This document shows positions 18,115 to 26,625 of a DNA stretch of 64,000 nucleotides, one piece after another (the stretch's first letter is position 1; the number at the start of each line of letters is the position of its first letter). Made by a program: the position numbers and the translations under genes. Under the pieces are notes generated by a model, which was not told the DNA's origin, searched no databases, and saw only the letters and a program-made list of their open reading frames with translations. The DNA is from Pseudomonas fluorescens. Lineage in GTDB: Bacteria > Pseudomonadota > Gammaproteobacteria > Pseudomonadales > Pseudomonadaceae. The DNA is taken from contig NZ_CABVHY010000008.1 of NCBI RefSeq assembly GCF_902497875.1, forward strand, positions 62,001-126,000, in the 5' to 3' direction.

Positions 18115-19611
18115 ATGGCAAACCAAACACTTTTCCTCGGCATCGACTGCGGCACACAGGGCACCAAAGCCATTGTCCTCGACTCGGTCAGCGGCAAGGT
18201 CCTGGGCCAGGGCGCAGCCGCCCATAGCCTGCTCAGCGGCACCAGTGGCCGTCGCGAGCAGGACACCGTGCAGTGGCTGGAAGCATTCATCCTGGCCACT
18301 CGCCAGGCACTGCTGGCGGCGCAAGTCAGCGGTCAGCAAATCCTCGGCATCGGCGTCTCGGGCCAGCAACATGGACTGGTCCTCCTGGACCACCAGGGCA
18401 AGGTGCTGCGCCCGGCGAAGCTCTGGTGCGACACCGAATCCACTGCGCAAAACGATCGGCTGCTGGCTCACCTGGGCGGCGAAAGCGGCTCCCTGGAGCG
18501 TCTCGGCATTGTAATCGCGCCGGGTTACACGGTGTCGAAACTGCTCTGGACCAAAGAGCAACATCCTGAAGTTTTTGCGCAGATCGCAAGCATCTTGTTG
18601 CCCCACGACTACCTTAACTACTGGCTGACCGGCCGCCGTTGCGCTGAATACGGCGATGCCTCGGGCACCGGCTATTTCAATGTGCGCAGCCGTGAATGGG
18701 ATGTGGCATTGCTCAACCATATCGACCCCGACGGTCGCCTGGTGGCCGCCTTGCCGCAATTGATCGAATCCCATATGCCTGTGGGTACGATACTTCCAGA
18801 GATCGCCGGGCAATTGGGTCTCAACCCCCAGGCATTGGTTTCCAGCGGCGGCGGCGACAACATGCTGGGCGCCATCGGCACCGGCAACATCCAGCCCGGC
18901 GCGATCACCATGAGCCTCGGCTCCTCCGGCACCGTGTATGCCTATGCCGAACAGCCACAGCTCAGCCCGAACGCGTCGGTGGCCACTTTCTGCTCATCCA
19001 CTGGCGGGTGGCTGCCGCTGATCTGCACCATGAACCTGACCAACGCCACGGGGCTGATTCGCGAGCTGTTGGCGCTGGACATCGAGCGCTTCAACCAGTT
19101 GGTCGAGGAGGCACCCATCGGTGCCGAAGGGGTGTGCATGCTGCCGTTCCTCAATGGCGAACGAGTCCCCGCCCTGCCCCATGCCAGCGGCAGCTTGCTG
19201 GGTTTGAACATGAGCAACCTGACCCAGGCCAATCTCTGTCGCGCGGTGGTCGAAGGCACCACCTTCGGCTTGCGTTATGGTCTGGATCTACTGCGCGACA
19301 GTGGCTTGCAGAGCCGCGGCATTCGGCTGACTGGCGGTGGCTCGAAAAGCCCGATGTGGCGACAGATGGTCGCCGATATCATGAACACCCCGGTGGTCTG
19401 TACCGAACAAAGCGAGGCCGCGGCCCTGGGTGCGGCGATTCAGGCCGCCTGGTGCCAATCCGCGGTAACCGGGACAGAACACACCCTGCCGCAACTGTGC
19501 GAACGCTGCGTCAGCCTCGATCCTGCCAGCGCAACCGTGCCCGTCGCAGCCAGCGTGGCGGCCTATCAACAGGCCTACGAACGCTATCAACAGCATGTAG
19601 CGACCCTTTAA
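18115..19611 (+). CDS. mtlY: Xylulokinase
   Basis: 498 residues of the FGGY kinase family. N-terminal phosphate-1 loop GIDCGTQGTK at about 8-17, substrate signature GVSGQQHGLVLLD, and C-terminal LTGGGSKSPMWRQMVADI. It phosphorylates the D-xylulose made from arabitol by MtlD, giving xylulose 5-phosphate for the pentose phosphate pathway. Length matches xylulokinases (about 490). It lies 188 bp after mtlD across a REP-like element and 13 bp before mtlZ. Confidence 0.92.
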   Translation: MANQTLFLGIDCGTQGTKAIVLDSVSGKVLGQGAAAHSLLSGTSGRREQDTVQWLEAFILATRQALLAAQVSGQQILGIGVSGQQHGLVLLDHQGKVLRPAKLWCDTESTAQNDRLLAHLGGESGSLERLGIVIAPGYTVSKLLWTKEQHPEVFAQIASILLPHDYLNYWLTGRRCAEYGDASGTGYFNVRSREWDVALLNHIDPDGRLVAALPQLIESHMPVGTILPEIAGQLGLNPQALVSSGGGDNMLGAIGTGNIQPGAITMSLGSSGTVYAYAEQPQLSPNASVATFCSSTGGWLPLICTMNLTNATGLIRELLALDIERFNQLVEEAPIGAEGVCMLPFLNGERVPALPHASGSLLGLNMSNLTQANLCRAVVEGTTFGLRYGLDLLRDSGLQSRGIRLTGGGSKSPMWRQMVADIMNTPVVCTEQSEAAALGAAIQAAWCQSAVTGTEHTLPQLCERCVSLDPASATVPVAASVAAYQQAYERYQQHVATL

Positions 19612-19624
19612 AGAGCGAACAATT

Positions 19625-20563
19625 ATGTATTTGGTATGTGGCGAAGCGCTGTTCGATTTCTTCAGTGAGAACGACGCCAGCGGTCAGGTTTCAAAAGTGA
19701 ACTACAAGGCGATTGCCGGCGGTTCGCCGTTCAATGTTGCCGTCGGCTTGCGACGGTTGGGCATCGACGTGGCGTTGTTCGCCGGGTTATCCAACGACTA
19801 CCTGGGCCGGCGTTTGCAGCAGGTGCTGCAAGAGGAAGGGGTGCGCCCGGACTACTTGCTGGACTTCGATGCACCGACCACCCTGGCAATGGTCGCCGTC
19901 GGGGCCGATGGTTCGCCGCAGTACAGCTTCCGTGGCGAAGGCTGTGCCGATCGCCAGCTACTGCCGGCGCATTTGCCTGAGTTGGACGCTGACGTGCGCG
20001 GGCTGCATATCGGCTCGTTCTCGCTGGTGGTGCAGCCGATTGCCGACACCCTGCTCGCCCTGGTCCGCCGGGAAAGCGGCAAACGCTTGATCAGCCTCGA
20101 CCCGAACGTGCGACTCAACCCTCAACCGAATATCGAACTGTGGCGCGAACGCATCGGCGCGCTGGTCGAGCATGCCGATTTGATCAAGGTCAGCGACGAA
20201 GACCTGAACCTGCTCTACCCCCAGTGCAATCCGCAGAATGTGATCGAAGGCTGGCTGCAACAGCGCTGCCAGCTGGTATTCCTGACCCGTGGCGGCCAGG
20301 GCGCGACCGTGTTCAGCCGCCGCCATGGCAGTTGGTCGGTGCCGGCCTGTCCCGTGGTGATGGCCGATACCGTAGGTGCCGGCGACACCTTCCAGGCCGC
20401 GTTGATCGCCTGGCTGACCGAACAACAGCTTGATTCGGTGGAGGGCTTGCAGCGCCTGAACCGAGAACAGATAGATGCCATGCTCAGCTTCGCCGTCAGG
20501 GCCGCCGCCCTGACCTGCGGCAAGACCGGGCCGGACTTGCCTTATCGGCATCAGCTGGATTGA
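19625..20563 (+). CDS. mtlZ: Fructokinase, PfkB/ribokinase family
   Basis: 312 residues. PfkB signature 1 is AIAGGSPFNVAVGLRRLG at about 30-47. The C-terminal signature is DTVGAGDTFQAALIAW with the catalytic Asp in GAGD. It phosphorylates the fructose released by MtlD to fructose 6-phosphate, so mannitol and glucitol enter metabolism without a PTS. Last gene of the mtl operon; REP elements follow. Confidence 0.93.
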   Translation: MYLVCGEALFDFFSENDASGQVSKVNYKAIAGGSPFNVAVGLRRLGIDVALFAGLSNDYLGRRLQQVLQEEGVRPDYLLDFDAPTTLAMVAVGADGSPQYSFRGEGCADRQLLPAHLPELDADVRGLHIGSFSLVVQPIADTLLALVRRESGKRLISLDPNVRLNPQPNIELWRERIGALVEHADLIKVSDEDLNLLYPQCNPQNVIEGWLQQRCQLVFLTRGGQGATVFSRRHGSWSVPACPVVMADTVGAGDTFQAALIAWLTEQQLDSVEGLQRLNREQIDAMLSFAVRAAALTCGKTGPDLPYRHQLD

Positions 20564-20596
20564 GGCTGGCCAGGGTCTGTGACGCCTGCACTGCCT

Positions 20597-20740
20597 CCAT
20601 CGCGAGCAAGCTCGCTCCTACAGGGGGTACGCCTATCTCCTGTGCGAGCCTGCTCGCGATGGACTCAAGGGCGGCGCGTTCATGCAGAAAATACACGTTA
20701 TCGTTAACGTCCATCGAGCAAACGGAACGCCGCCCGGCTT
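20597..20740. repeat. REP elements with a conserved GTTATCGTTAACG spacer
   Basis: ATCGCGAGCAAGCTCGCTCC (20599-20618) and its inverse TGTGCGAGCCTGCTCGCGAT (20641-20660) form one REPIN. It is followed by ACACGTTATCGTTAACGTCC (20693-20712) and GAACGCCGCCCGG. The same unusual piece recurs at 35617-35635 and twice near 41.0-41.2 kb, so it belongs to the mobile unit. The remaining 20741-20935 shows no gene; it is the upstream region of the DUF2790 gene. Confidence 0.75.
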
Positions 20741-20935
20741 CTCCTGCAGGAAACCTGTTGCCGCCTGTCAAAACCTGCCCAAAAAAGTTCTGTTTGTGCT
20801 TAATCATCGGTTAATTCCGCTGTCCAAAAATGGACAGGACCGCGTCGGCGCAGGAATTTTCTGACGCTCTGCGCGGAAGGTCCGACGCCATTACCAGCGC
20901 CGGGTTGACGTTTCAGAGCAGATCGGAGATTTCTT

Positions 20936-21199
20936 ATGAACAGTCGTATGTTGCTGGCTGCAGGAGTCCTCGCCCTTTCCGGGTTTACCGGTGCAGTTCA
21001 GGCGCAAGACACCACCGTCCAGGCAGTGCCTTATCACTACGGAATGCCGTTGCACGTTGCCAAGGTTGTTTCCCTGACTGAACCGCAAACGATGGAGTGC
21101 AAAGTCATCACCGCGCAGATGGAGTTCATCGATCCAGCGGGCAAACTCCAGGCAATCAGTTACAGCAAGCTGTCGGATGCCTGCAGTTATCAGAGCTGA
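20936..21199 (+). CDS. Small secreted DUF2790 protein
   Basis: 87 residues with a clear Sec signal (LLAAGVLALSGFTGAVQA, cleavage about 23-24). The short periplasmic domain has YHYGMPLHVAKVVS and CKVITAQMEFID, matching the DUF2790 family of Pseudomonas proteins. Two cysteines at about 58 and 84 could form a disulfide. Function is unknown; several paralogues per genome are common and some are reported to respond to metals. Monocistronic. Confidence 0.8.
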   Translation: MNSRMLLAAGVLALSGFTGAVQAQDTTVQAVPYHYGMPLHVAKVVSLTEPQTMECKVITAQMEFIDPAGKLQAISYSKLSDACSYQS

Positions 21200-21368
21200 G
21201 TGCCCATTGCAGCGCAGGCTTGTCCTGCGCTGAACAGTTCGTGGTTATCACTGAGGGTAATGTAAGCCTTCAGCGATATTCCTGACAGCAGTCGGGCGGT
21301 ATGCTTTTGCTCTATTCTTCACTGCCGCAAGGATTCGCCCTGCAGTTTCCCTTCGGATGCTCGCGGCG

Positions 21369-21491
21369 TCAGGCCTCGGCGAATGGCTCAATGGTCATGC
21401 CGGGCCCGGGATCTTGCTGGCGGTAAAAGTCGAAGTCGCGCTTGGCCCGGGTTTCACCCAGACCAGGCGCGTGGCTATCGAAGGTACGCAA
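21369..21491 (-). CDS. Putative 40-residue protein, TTG start
   Basis: A short frame starting at TTG 21489-21491 and stopping at TGA 21369-21371, eight bases after the DUF1652 stop on the same strand. The deduced product begins MRTFDSHAPGLGETRAKRDF, continues DFYRQQDPGPGM and ends TIEPFAEA. Codon use is strongly Pseudomonas-like (GAC, TTC, CGC, GCC, GGC), unlike random reading. No good ribosome site is seen before the TTG, so it could rely on coupling to the DUF1652 gene, or be the tail of a larger decayed gene, because a TAA blocks the frame just upstream. I do not recognise the family. Confidence 0.4.
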   Translation of the reverse strand: MRTFDSHAPGLGETRAKRDFDFYRQQDPGPGMTIEPFAEA

Positions 21492-21499
21492 ACAACCGT

Positions 21500-21769
21500 T
21501 TAATGAGTTTTAACTCTGGGCTCGAGATGCTGGCAACCCGGCTTGTGCTCAAGGTCGTAGCGCAACTCGGTGATCAGATCGTTGATTTCCCGACATCCAT
21601 TGAGGCCCTCAGCCTTTATGCCTGTGACTACCATTTCGACACGGTCGGTTTCGTGGTCGCCAAAGATCTTTACCGTCATTGATAGATCCGGAGACAAGGT
21701 GCATTGGCAACGCTTGGGCAAAAAACTGTTTTCAATGATGCTGCGCAGTTCCAAGGCAGATAGAAACAT
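21500..21769 (-). CDS. DUF1652 domain protein
   Basis: 89 residues with the DUF1652 pattern: LSALELRSIIENSFLPKRCQCT, then SMTVKIFG and VVTGI. A textbook AGGAGG lies five bases before the ATG. Cytoplasmic, no signal. The family is restricted to Pseudomonas and relatives, and its role is unknown. A possible tiny partner frame follows at 21491. Confidence 0.85.
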   Translation of the reverse strand: MFLSALELRSIIENSFLPKRCQCTLSPDLSMTVKIFGDHETDRVEMVVTGIKAEGLNGCREINDLITELRYDLEHKPGCQHLEPRVKTH

Positions 21770-21895
21770 GTGACCCTCCTTTATGTGCGACTGCCAATCA
21801 GTTGTTATCAGTACCCTGTGTATTTGAAAGTCCCTTGGGCAGAGAAACCTCCTGTATTGCCCAACCGACCCTGGAGAGCAATGCCACTCCCTAGA

Positions 21896-22372
21896 TTAGG
21901 CCGCTTTTCCGATCTCGGTAAGTTCTTTTTTCATCTGTGTTTTCAAGGCCTCCATTTGCACGCCAAGCTCTTCCAGCGTCGTTTTGCCGAGGAGTTTTTC
22001 AGCCTGAGGAAACATGTCGGTTTCCTCCTCCTCGATGTGATGCTCCAGCAATTCCTTGACCACTTTCACTCGCCCGGAAAACTCTGGCGTGCCGGGTTCC
22101 GTGGCTTTGAGGTCAGGTAGCACCAAAGAGTCGACGGTGCGGTGTTCTTCCTTGGCTTCGTGATACATCACCACTTGCTCCTTGCCGCCGGCCTTCTTGA
22201 AAGCCGGGTAGAGGATTTCCTCTTCAAGTCGGGTATGAATGGTGATCTCCATTTCCAGTTTGGCGATCAACTCGCCGCGCTTCTTCACAGCCCGCTCAGT
22301 GCTTTCGCTGAGCTGGCCGAGAATGTCCTTGACGCGCACATGGTCCTGTTCCAGCAGGCGGATTGCATTCAT
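21896..22372 (-). CDS. Hemerythrin-like HHE domain protein
   Basis: 158 residues from the ATG at 22372 (MNAIRLLEQDH, GAGGAT site upstream; an extension to 22501 reads through non-coding-like DNA). A four-helix hemerythrin/HHE fold with the ligand pattern H in LLEQDHVRVKD, H..E in ITIHTRLEEEILYP, H in MYHEAKEEH and H..E in LLEHHIEEEETDMFP. These bind a di-iron centre for oxygen or NO sensing, storage or iron repair. Orphan gene, cytoplasmic. Confidence 0.88.
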   Translation of the reverse strand: MNAIRLLEQDHVRVKDILGQLSESTERAVKKRGELIAKLEMEITIHTRLEEEILYPAFKKAGGKEQVVMYHEAKEEHRTVDSLVLPDLKATEPGTPEFSGRVKVVKELLEHHIEEEETDMFPQAEKLLGKTTLEELGVQMEALKTQMKKELTEIGKAA

Positions 22373-22695
22373 TTGGATATCCTCATCAAGGGTTAGCAAT
22401 CTGGTTTTATCGATAAGTGCACTTAGGGGATTTACCCTGAGTACCCAAAATGCATTAACCATGCCCAAAAATAGCTCCGGCGCATCTTTAAAAAAAATCA
22501 ACTACTTGGCTCGCATGCGGGCAATCGGGCTCTTGCAAAATGCAAGGACCCCAGCCGCAGGCCCTGCAATTTGCCGAGGCCGCGGCATCCTGGTTTGCTT
22601 TGCGCGCTATGACACAGTAAGAATGCCCGACCTGCGTAGGTGCCTGGAGGCACTCGGTTGCGGGTATTCATTCCTCAAACGAGCAAGGACGCGCC

Positions 22696-23175
22696 ATGCG
22701 CTCATCCATAACCACCGCAGCCACCGTGCTGCTGTCCGGTGTGTCCACGTTGGCCACTGCGGCCAGTCTTGAAGACGTCGCGCCCTACCCAAAAGCCGAA
22801 ACCGGTTTTACCCGCCAGGTCATCCACCTTGCACAGCAACCACAGGAAGACAATTACAGGGTTGAGGTTCTAGCCGGCAAAACCCTGAACGTTGACTGCA
22901 ACCGCCAGCGCCTGGGCGGGAGCCTGGAAGAAAAAAACCTCGAAGGCTGGGGTTATCCGTTTTACCGACTGGAAAAAGTCAGCGGCCCGATGAGCACGTT
23001 GATGGCTTGCCCGGACGGCAAGAGCAGGCAAGACTTTGTTCCGGTGATCGGTGATGGCTTTATGCTGCGTTACAACAGCAAACTGCCGATCGTGGTGTAT
23101 GTGCCTCAGGGGGTTGAAGTCCGCTACCGAATCTGGTCGGCCTCCAATACCGTCGAGAAAGCCCGCCAGGAATAA
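22696..23175 (+). CDS. eco: Ecotin, periplasmic serine protease inhibitor
   Basis: 159 residues with a Sec signal (cleavage about 22-23). The diagnostic ecotin segments are [11 protein letters not shown], the NVDCN cysteine (Cys68) and MACPDGKS (Cys105), which would form the loop disulfide, plus [15 protein letters not shown]. coli ecotin has Met at P1 (three before the loop Cys); here that position is Leu102 in STLMACP. It would dimerise and block host elastase- or trypsin-like proteases. About 16 bases before the ATG there is little ribosome-site signal beyond AGCAAGGA. Confidence 0.92.
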   Translation: MRSSITTAATVLLSGVSTLATAASLEDVAPYPKAETGFTRQVIHLAQQPQEDNYRVEVLAGKTLNVDCNRQRLGGSLEEKNLEGWGYPFYRLEKVSGPMSTLMACPDGKSRQDFVPVIGDGFMLRYNSKLPIVVYVPQGVEVRYRIWSASNTVEKARQE

Positions 23176-23227
23176 AGCCCCCAAAAAACCGCTTCGCATA
23201 CAGTTCATCTCCCCAAGGAAGGAAAAC

Positions 23228-23551
23228 ATGAAGTCTGTCGCACTCCCGTTAATCGCCCTCATTGCCTTCGCCGGCTACACCCTGGTGGTGATGTTGCAGG
23301 CCGAGCAGTCGCTGATTGATTTCGGCATCAGCCTGATGTCCCGCCCGGATACCGCACAGGTGGTGATCGACCTTTATCTGCTGGCCACGCTGGCGGGGGT
23401 CTGGATGTACAAGGATGCCCGCAGTCGCGGTCAGACGGCGCTTTCGGTGCTGCCTTATTTGTTGATTACCGCAGTTTTTGTCTCTGTAGGACCGTTGTTG
23501 TACCTGGTGGTGCGGGGGCTTCGGGGGCGCGCGGCAATTGCCGCCAGTTAA
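23228..23551 (+). CDS. Small integral membrane protein, DUF2834-like
   Basis: 107 residues from the ATG at 23228, preceded by AAGGAAGG. Three hydrophobic helices: about 3-22 (LPLIALIAFAGYTLVVML), 45-62 (VVIDLYLLATLAGVWMY) and 75-95 (VLPYLLITAVFVSVGPLLYL), with KDARSRGQ between the last two. The WMYKDAR pattern resembles DUF2834 proteins. Function unknown. It follows ecotin by 52 bp, so it may be co-transcribed. Confidence 0.7.
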   Translation: MKSVALPLIALIAFAGYTLVVMLQAEQSLIDFGISLMSRPDTAQVVIDLYLLATLAGVWMYKDARSRGQTALSVLPYLLITAVFVSVGPLLYLVVRGLRGRAAIAAS

Positions 23552-23577
23552 CTCAAATCCATGGCTTGGCAATCATT

Positions 23578-23603
23578 TTGTGGCGAGGCCTCCCTCGCCA
23601 CAA
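23578..23603. repeat. Short perfect hairpin between convergent genes
   Basis: TTGTGGCGAGG (23578-23588) pairs perfectly with CCTCGCCACAA (23593-23603) around CCTC. No T tract on either side, so it is a small REP-like palindrome that may act as a bidirectional stop between the converging genes ending at 23551 and 23617. Confidence 0.6.
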
Positions 23604-23616
23604 TGGGGTTCTGCGT

Positions 23617-24765
23617 TTACTCGAGTCCCACTTTATATAAGGCACCATCCTCCTCATCGGTCAGCACATACAGATAACCATCGGGGCCTTGCCGCACATC
23701 GCGGATTCGCGCGTTCAGCTCTCCCAGTAAGCGTTCCTCGTGGATAACCTTATCGCCGTCGAACTGCAGGCGGATCAGTTCCTGGGATACCAATGCGCCG
23801 ATAAACAGATTGTGCTGCCAGGCCTTGAAGCGGTCGCCGTCGTAGAACGCCATGCCACTGATGGCCGGGGATTTTTCCCAGACATGATGGGGCGCCACGC
23901 TGCCTTCGACGGTTTTACCCCTGGCTTCCGGTATCGGCGCGCCCGAGTAATTGATGCCGTGTGTCGCTAATGGCCAGCCATAGTTCTTGCCGCGCTCAAT
24001 GATGTTGACTTCGTCACCGCCCCTGGGGCCGTGCTCGTTGTCCCAGAGCGTGCCGGTCCAGGGGTTCAGCGCCGCCCCCTGAGGATTGCGATGGCCATAG
24101 GACCAGATCTCCGGGCGCACGCCTTGCCGGCCGACAAAGGGGTTGTCGTCCGGCACCTTGCCGTCCGGGTAGATCCGCACGATCTTGCCTTGCAGTTTGT
24201 CGAGGTCCTGGGCGGTCGGCCGATCGTTATTCTCGCCCAGGGTAATGAACAGGTAACCGTCGCGGTCGAACACCAGCCTCGATCCAAAGTGCTGGCCGGT
24301 GGAGAGTTTTGGCTCCTGACGGAAGATCACCCTGAAATCCAGCAGGCGGCTCAAGTCTTCGGACAATCGCCCACGCCCCACCGCTGTTCCCGCGGTACCG
24401 CCCTCACCGCCGCCTTCGGCATAGGAGAGATAGACCATGCGGTCCTCGTTGAAGGCCGGCGACAGTGCCACATCCAGCAAGCCACCCTGGCCCTTGGCCC
24501 AGACCTTCGGTACCCCGCTCAACGGCGCCGAGAGTTTGCCCTGGCGCACAATGCGCAGGTTGCCGGGGCGCTCGGTCACCAACATGCCTTGTTTATCCGG
24601 CAGGAATGCCAGCGCCCAGGGATGTTCGAGCCCCTCGGCAATCCGGGTGACACTGAGGGTGCCCTGCTCGCTCTGGAACTGTTGGCTCTGCGCCGCAAAG
24701 ACCGGTATTGCAACCAACACCAGAGCACTGGCGCAGAGTGTTGCCAGGAGAGTTTTACGCAACAT
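23617..24765 (-). CDS. PQQ-dependent aldose sugar dehydrogenase (YliI/Asd type)
   Basis: 382 residues, Sec signal 1-24 (ALVLVAIPVFAAQ). Six-bladed beta-propeller of the soluble glucose/sorbosone dehydrogenase family: GLEHPWALAFLP, LLDVALSP, QHFGSRLVFD, YGHRNPQG and GGDEVNIIERGKNYGWP. In relatives the His/Arg and Asn residues hold PQQ and Ca. It would oxidise sugars in the periplasm. AAGGA six bases before the ATG. Monocistronic. Confidence 0.9.
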   Translation of the reverse strand: MLRKTLLATLCASALVLVAIPVFAAQSQQFQSEQGTLSVTRIAEGLEHPWALAFLPDKQGMLVTERPGNLRIVRQGKLSAPLSGVPKVWAKGQGGLLDVALSPAFNEDRMVYLSYAEGGGEGGTAGTAVGRGRLSEDLSRLLDFRVIFRQEPKLSTGQHFGSRLVFDRDGYLFITLGENNDRPTAQDLDKLQGKIVRIYPDGKVPDDNPFVGRQGVRPEIWSYGHRNPQGAALNPWTGTLWDNEHGPRGGDEVNIIERGKNYGWPLATHGINYSGAPIPEARGKTVEGSVAPHHVWEKSPAISGMAFYDGDRFKAWQHNLFIGALVSQELIRLQFDGDKVIHEERLLGELNARIRDVRQGPDGYLYVLTDEEDGALYKVGLE

Positions 24766-24817
24766 GCACGATTCCTTCTGTCGTGAAAATTCCGCCGATG
24801 GCCAGCGCCATCAGCCT

Positions 24818-25195
24818 TCAACGATTGCTGTTGTCCGAATCTCTGGCAGGCCTGGCGGGTTCCAGGGTCGGCCTGTCCGAACCCGGCACAGGAACGCTGC
24901 GTGGATAGCCGTTGCGAATGCCACCATTATCCAGGGTCGGTGGACGCGGCACCGGCACCGTGTTCGGTGAGCGAGGCACCGGGACGCTGGGTTGTGTGCC
25001 CTGCATGCTGTTGGGATTGGCCCGGCGGATCGGACTGTTGTAAGGATTGTTGCTACTACCCGGGAGGTTCTGGGCCAGTAACATAGGCCGGGATTCGGCA
25101 TGTTGTGGCGCGACTGCTTCAGGCCGGGCCTGAGTCAGGTTGCTCAGCAGGCCACTCAATGCCAGCGCTGTGAAGCCAAGCGCAAACCTGTTCAT
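24818..25195 (-). CDS. Hypothetical secreted Pro/Arg-rich protein
   Basis: 125 residues with a Sec signal (ALGFTALALSGLLSNLTQA, cleavage about 23). The rest is low complexity, with a repeated VPVPR motif (SVPVPRSPNTVPVPRPP, then SVPVPGS) and NPYNSPIRRANPN. It is probably intrinsically disordered and basic; it could bind peptidoglycan or nucleic acid, but nothing proves this. GAGAGAGG precedes the ATG. It lies 52 bp upstream of the sugar dehydrogenase start on the same strand, so the two may share a transcript. Confidence 0.7.
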   Translation of the reverse strand: MNRFALGFTALALSGLLSNLTQARPEAVAPQHAESRPMLLAQNLPGSSNNPYNSPIRRANPNSMQGTQPSVPVPRSPNTVPVPRPPTLDNGGIRNGYPRSVPVPGSDRPTLEPARPARDSDNSNR

Positions 25196-25400
25196 GGGAA
25201 CCTCTCTCTTTTCACCGACATCACCTTCGATAACACGCTACGCGCCGGGTTCGGATTTGTTAACTAAATAGTCCCGCGGAACATGTAACACGAGTTCTCC
25301 GGACCGCTGATCCATCGGAAAACCCAGGACTGCAACCAGCGGAAACTTTTGCCGCGCGCCGCAGGTCACCTGAACACCAGTCACTTCAGGGGACATCGCT

Positions 25401-26267
25401 ATGGCACGGGCAATCTGGAAAGGCGCAATCAGTTTCGGGCTGGTGCATATCCCGGTGGCGCTGGTCTCGGCGACCTCCTCGCACGGGGTCGATTTTGATT
25501 GGCTCGATTCACGCAGCATGGACCCGGTGGGCTACAAACGGGTCAACAAGGTCACCGGCAAGGAAGTGACCAAGGAACACATCGTCAAAGGCGTCCAGTA
25601 CGAAAAAGGTCGTTATGTGCTGCTCAGCGAAGAGGAAATCCGCTCGGCGCATCCCGTGTCGACCCAGACCATCGACATCTTTGCCTTCGTCGACAGCGAG
25701 CAGATCCCCCTGCAGAACATCGACACCCCGTATTACCTGGCGCCCGACAAACGCGGCGGCAAGGTGTATGCCCTGCTGCGCGAAACCCTGAGTAAAACCG
25801 ACAAAGTCGCGCTGGCCCAAGTGGTGCTGCACACCCGCCAGCATTTGGCCGCGTTGATGCCGCTCGAATCAGCCCTGGTGCTGGTGATGCTGCGCTGGCC
25901 GGCCGAAGTGCGCAGCCTCGACGAACTGGCCCTGGGCAGCGAAGTGACCAAACCCGACCTGGCCAAGGGCGAGCTGGACATGGCCAGGCGCCTGGTGGAG
26001 GACATGAGCGCCGACTGGCAACCGGAGCAATACCGTGACAGTTTCGAGGACAAGATCATGCAACTGGTCGATAAGAAGGCCCATGAAGGCAAGATCGAGG
26101 ACGTCGAAACCGGCACCGCTGAAGAGCAGCGTAAAACCGCCGATGTTATCGACCTGACCGAACTGCTCAAACGCAGCCTGGCGGGTAAAACCCCAGGTAA
26201 ATCCGCTACCAAAACCACCGGCAAAACCAGCCCGGCGAAAAAAACCACGAAAACCTCCCGCGGCTGA
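25401..26267 (+). CDS. ku: Ku protein of non-homologous end joining
   Basis: 288 residues. Bacterial Ku core starting ARAIWKGAISFGLVHIPVAL, with YKRVNKVTGKEV, LESALVLVMLRWP and a lysine-rich tail (KTTGKTSPAKKTTKTSRG), which in homologues aids DNA threading and LigD contact. It forms a homodimeric ring on double-strand ends. Its usual partner ligD is not in the window, so the gene stands alone. GGGGA before the ATG. Confidence 0.95.
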   Translation: MARAIWKGAISFGLVHIPVALVSATSSHGVDFDWLDSRSMDPVGYKRVNKVTGKEVTKEHIVKGVQYEKGRYVLLSEEEIRSAHPVSTQTIDIFAFVDSEQIPLQNIDTPYYLAPDKRGGKVYALLRETLSKTDKVALAQVVLHTRQHLAALMPLESALVLVMLRWPAEVRSLDELALGSEVTKPDLAKGELDMARRLVEDMSADWQPEQYRDSFEDKIMQLVDKKAHEGKIEDVETGTAEEQRKTADVIDLTELLKRSLAGKTPGKSATKTTGKTSPAKKTTKTSRG

Positions 26268-26369
26268 ACGCCAGGCGGGCCGCTGCCATTCAGATGGGGA
26301 TCGGATGGGCGCCAGGAAACCCTGAGGCCAGTGTCTGGATCAGGGCTTTTGGCTGAATGTTCCGGCCTC

Positions 26370-26600
26370 ATCGCGAGCAAGCTCGCTTCCACAGGTTATG
26401 TGTCAGGCCACAGTTTTGTGATCGCCATAAACCCCTGTGGGAGCTTGCTCGCGCAAGCCTTGAGGACAGTGGCTGGATGGGGATTTTTTGTTGAATGTTC
26501 GGTCTTCATCGCGAGCAGGCTCGCTCCCACAGATTATGTGTCAGGCCACAGTTGTGTGATCGTCCATAAAACCCCTGTGGGAGCGAGCTTGCTCGCGATG
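26370..26600. repeat. Tandem pair of REPINs (family GGGAGCGAGCTTGCTCGC)
   Basis: Two head-to-tail units of about 140 bp: 26370-26455 and 26508-26600. Each has an inverted pair of REP arms around the spacer TTATGTGTCAGGCCACAGTT. The spacer and flanks (GGCTGAATGTTC against GTTGAATGTTC) also match, so a whole unit was duplicated. It fills the convergent gap between ku and lpxO. Confidence 0.88.
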
Positions 26601-26625
26601 GCGTAATCGGCATTTCGAAAATCTG

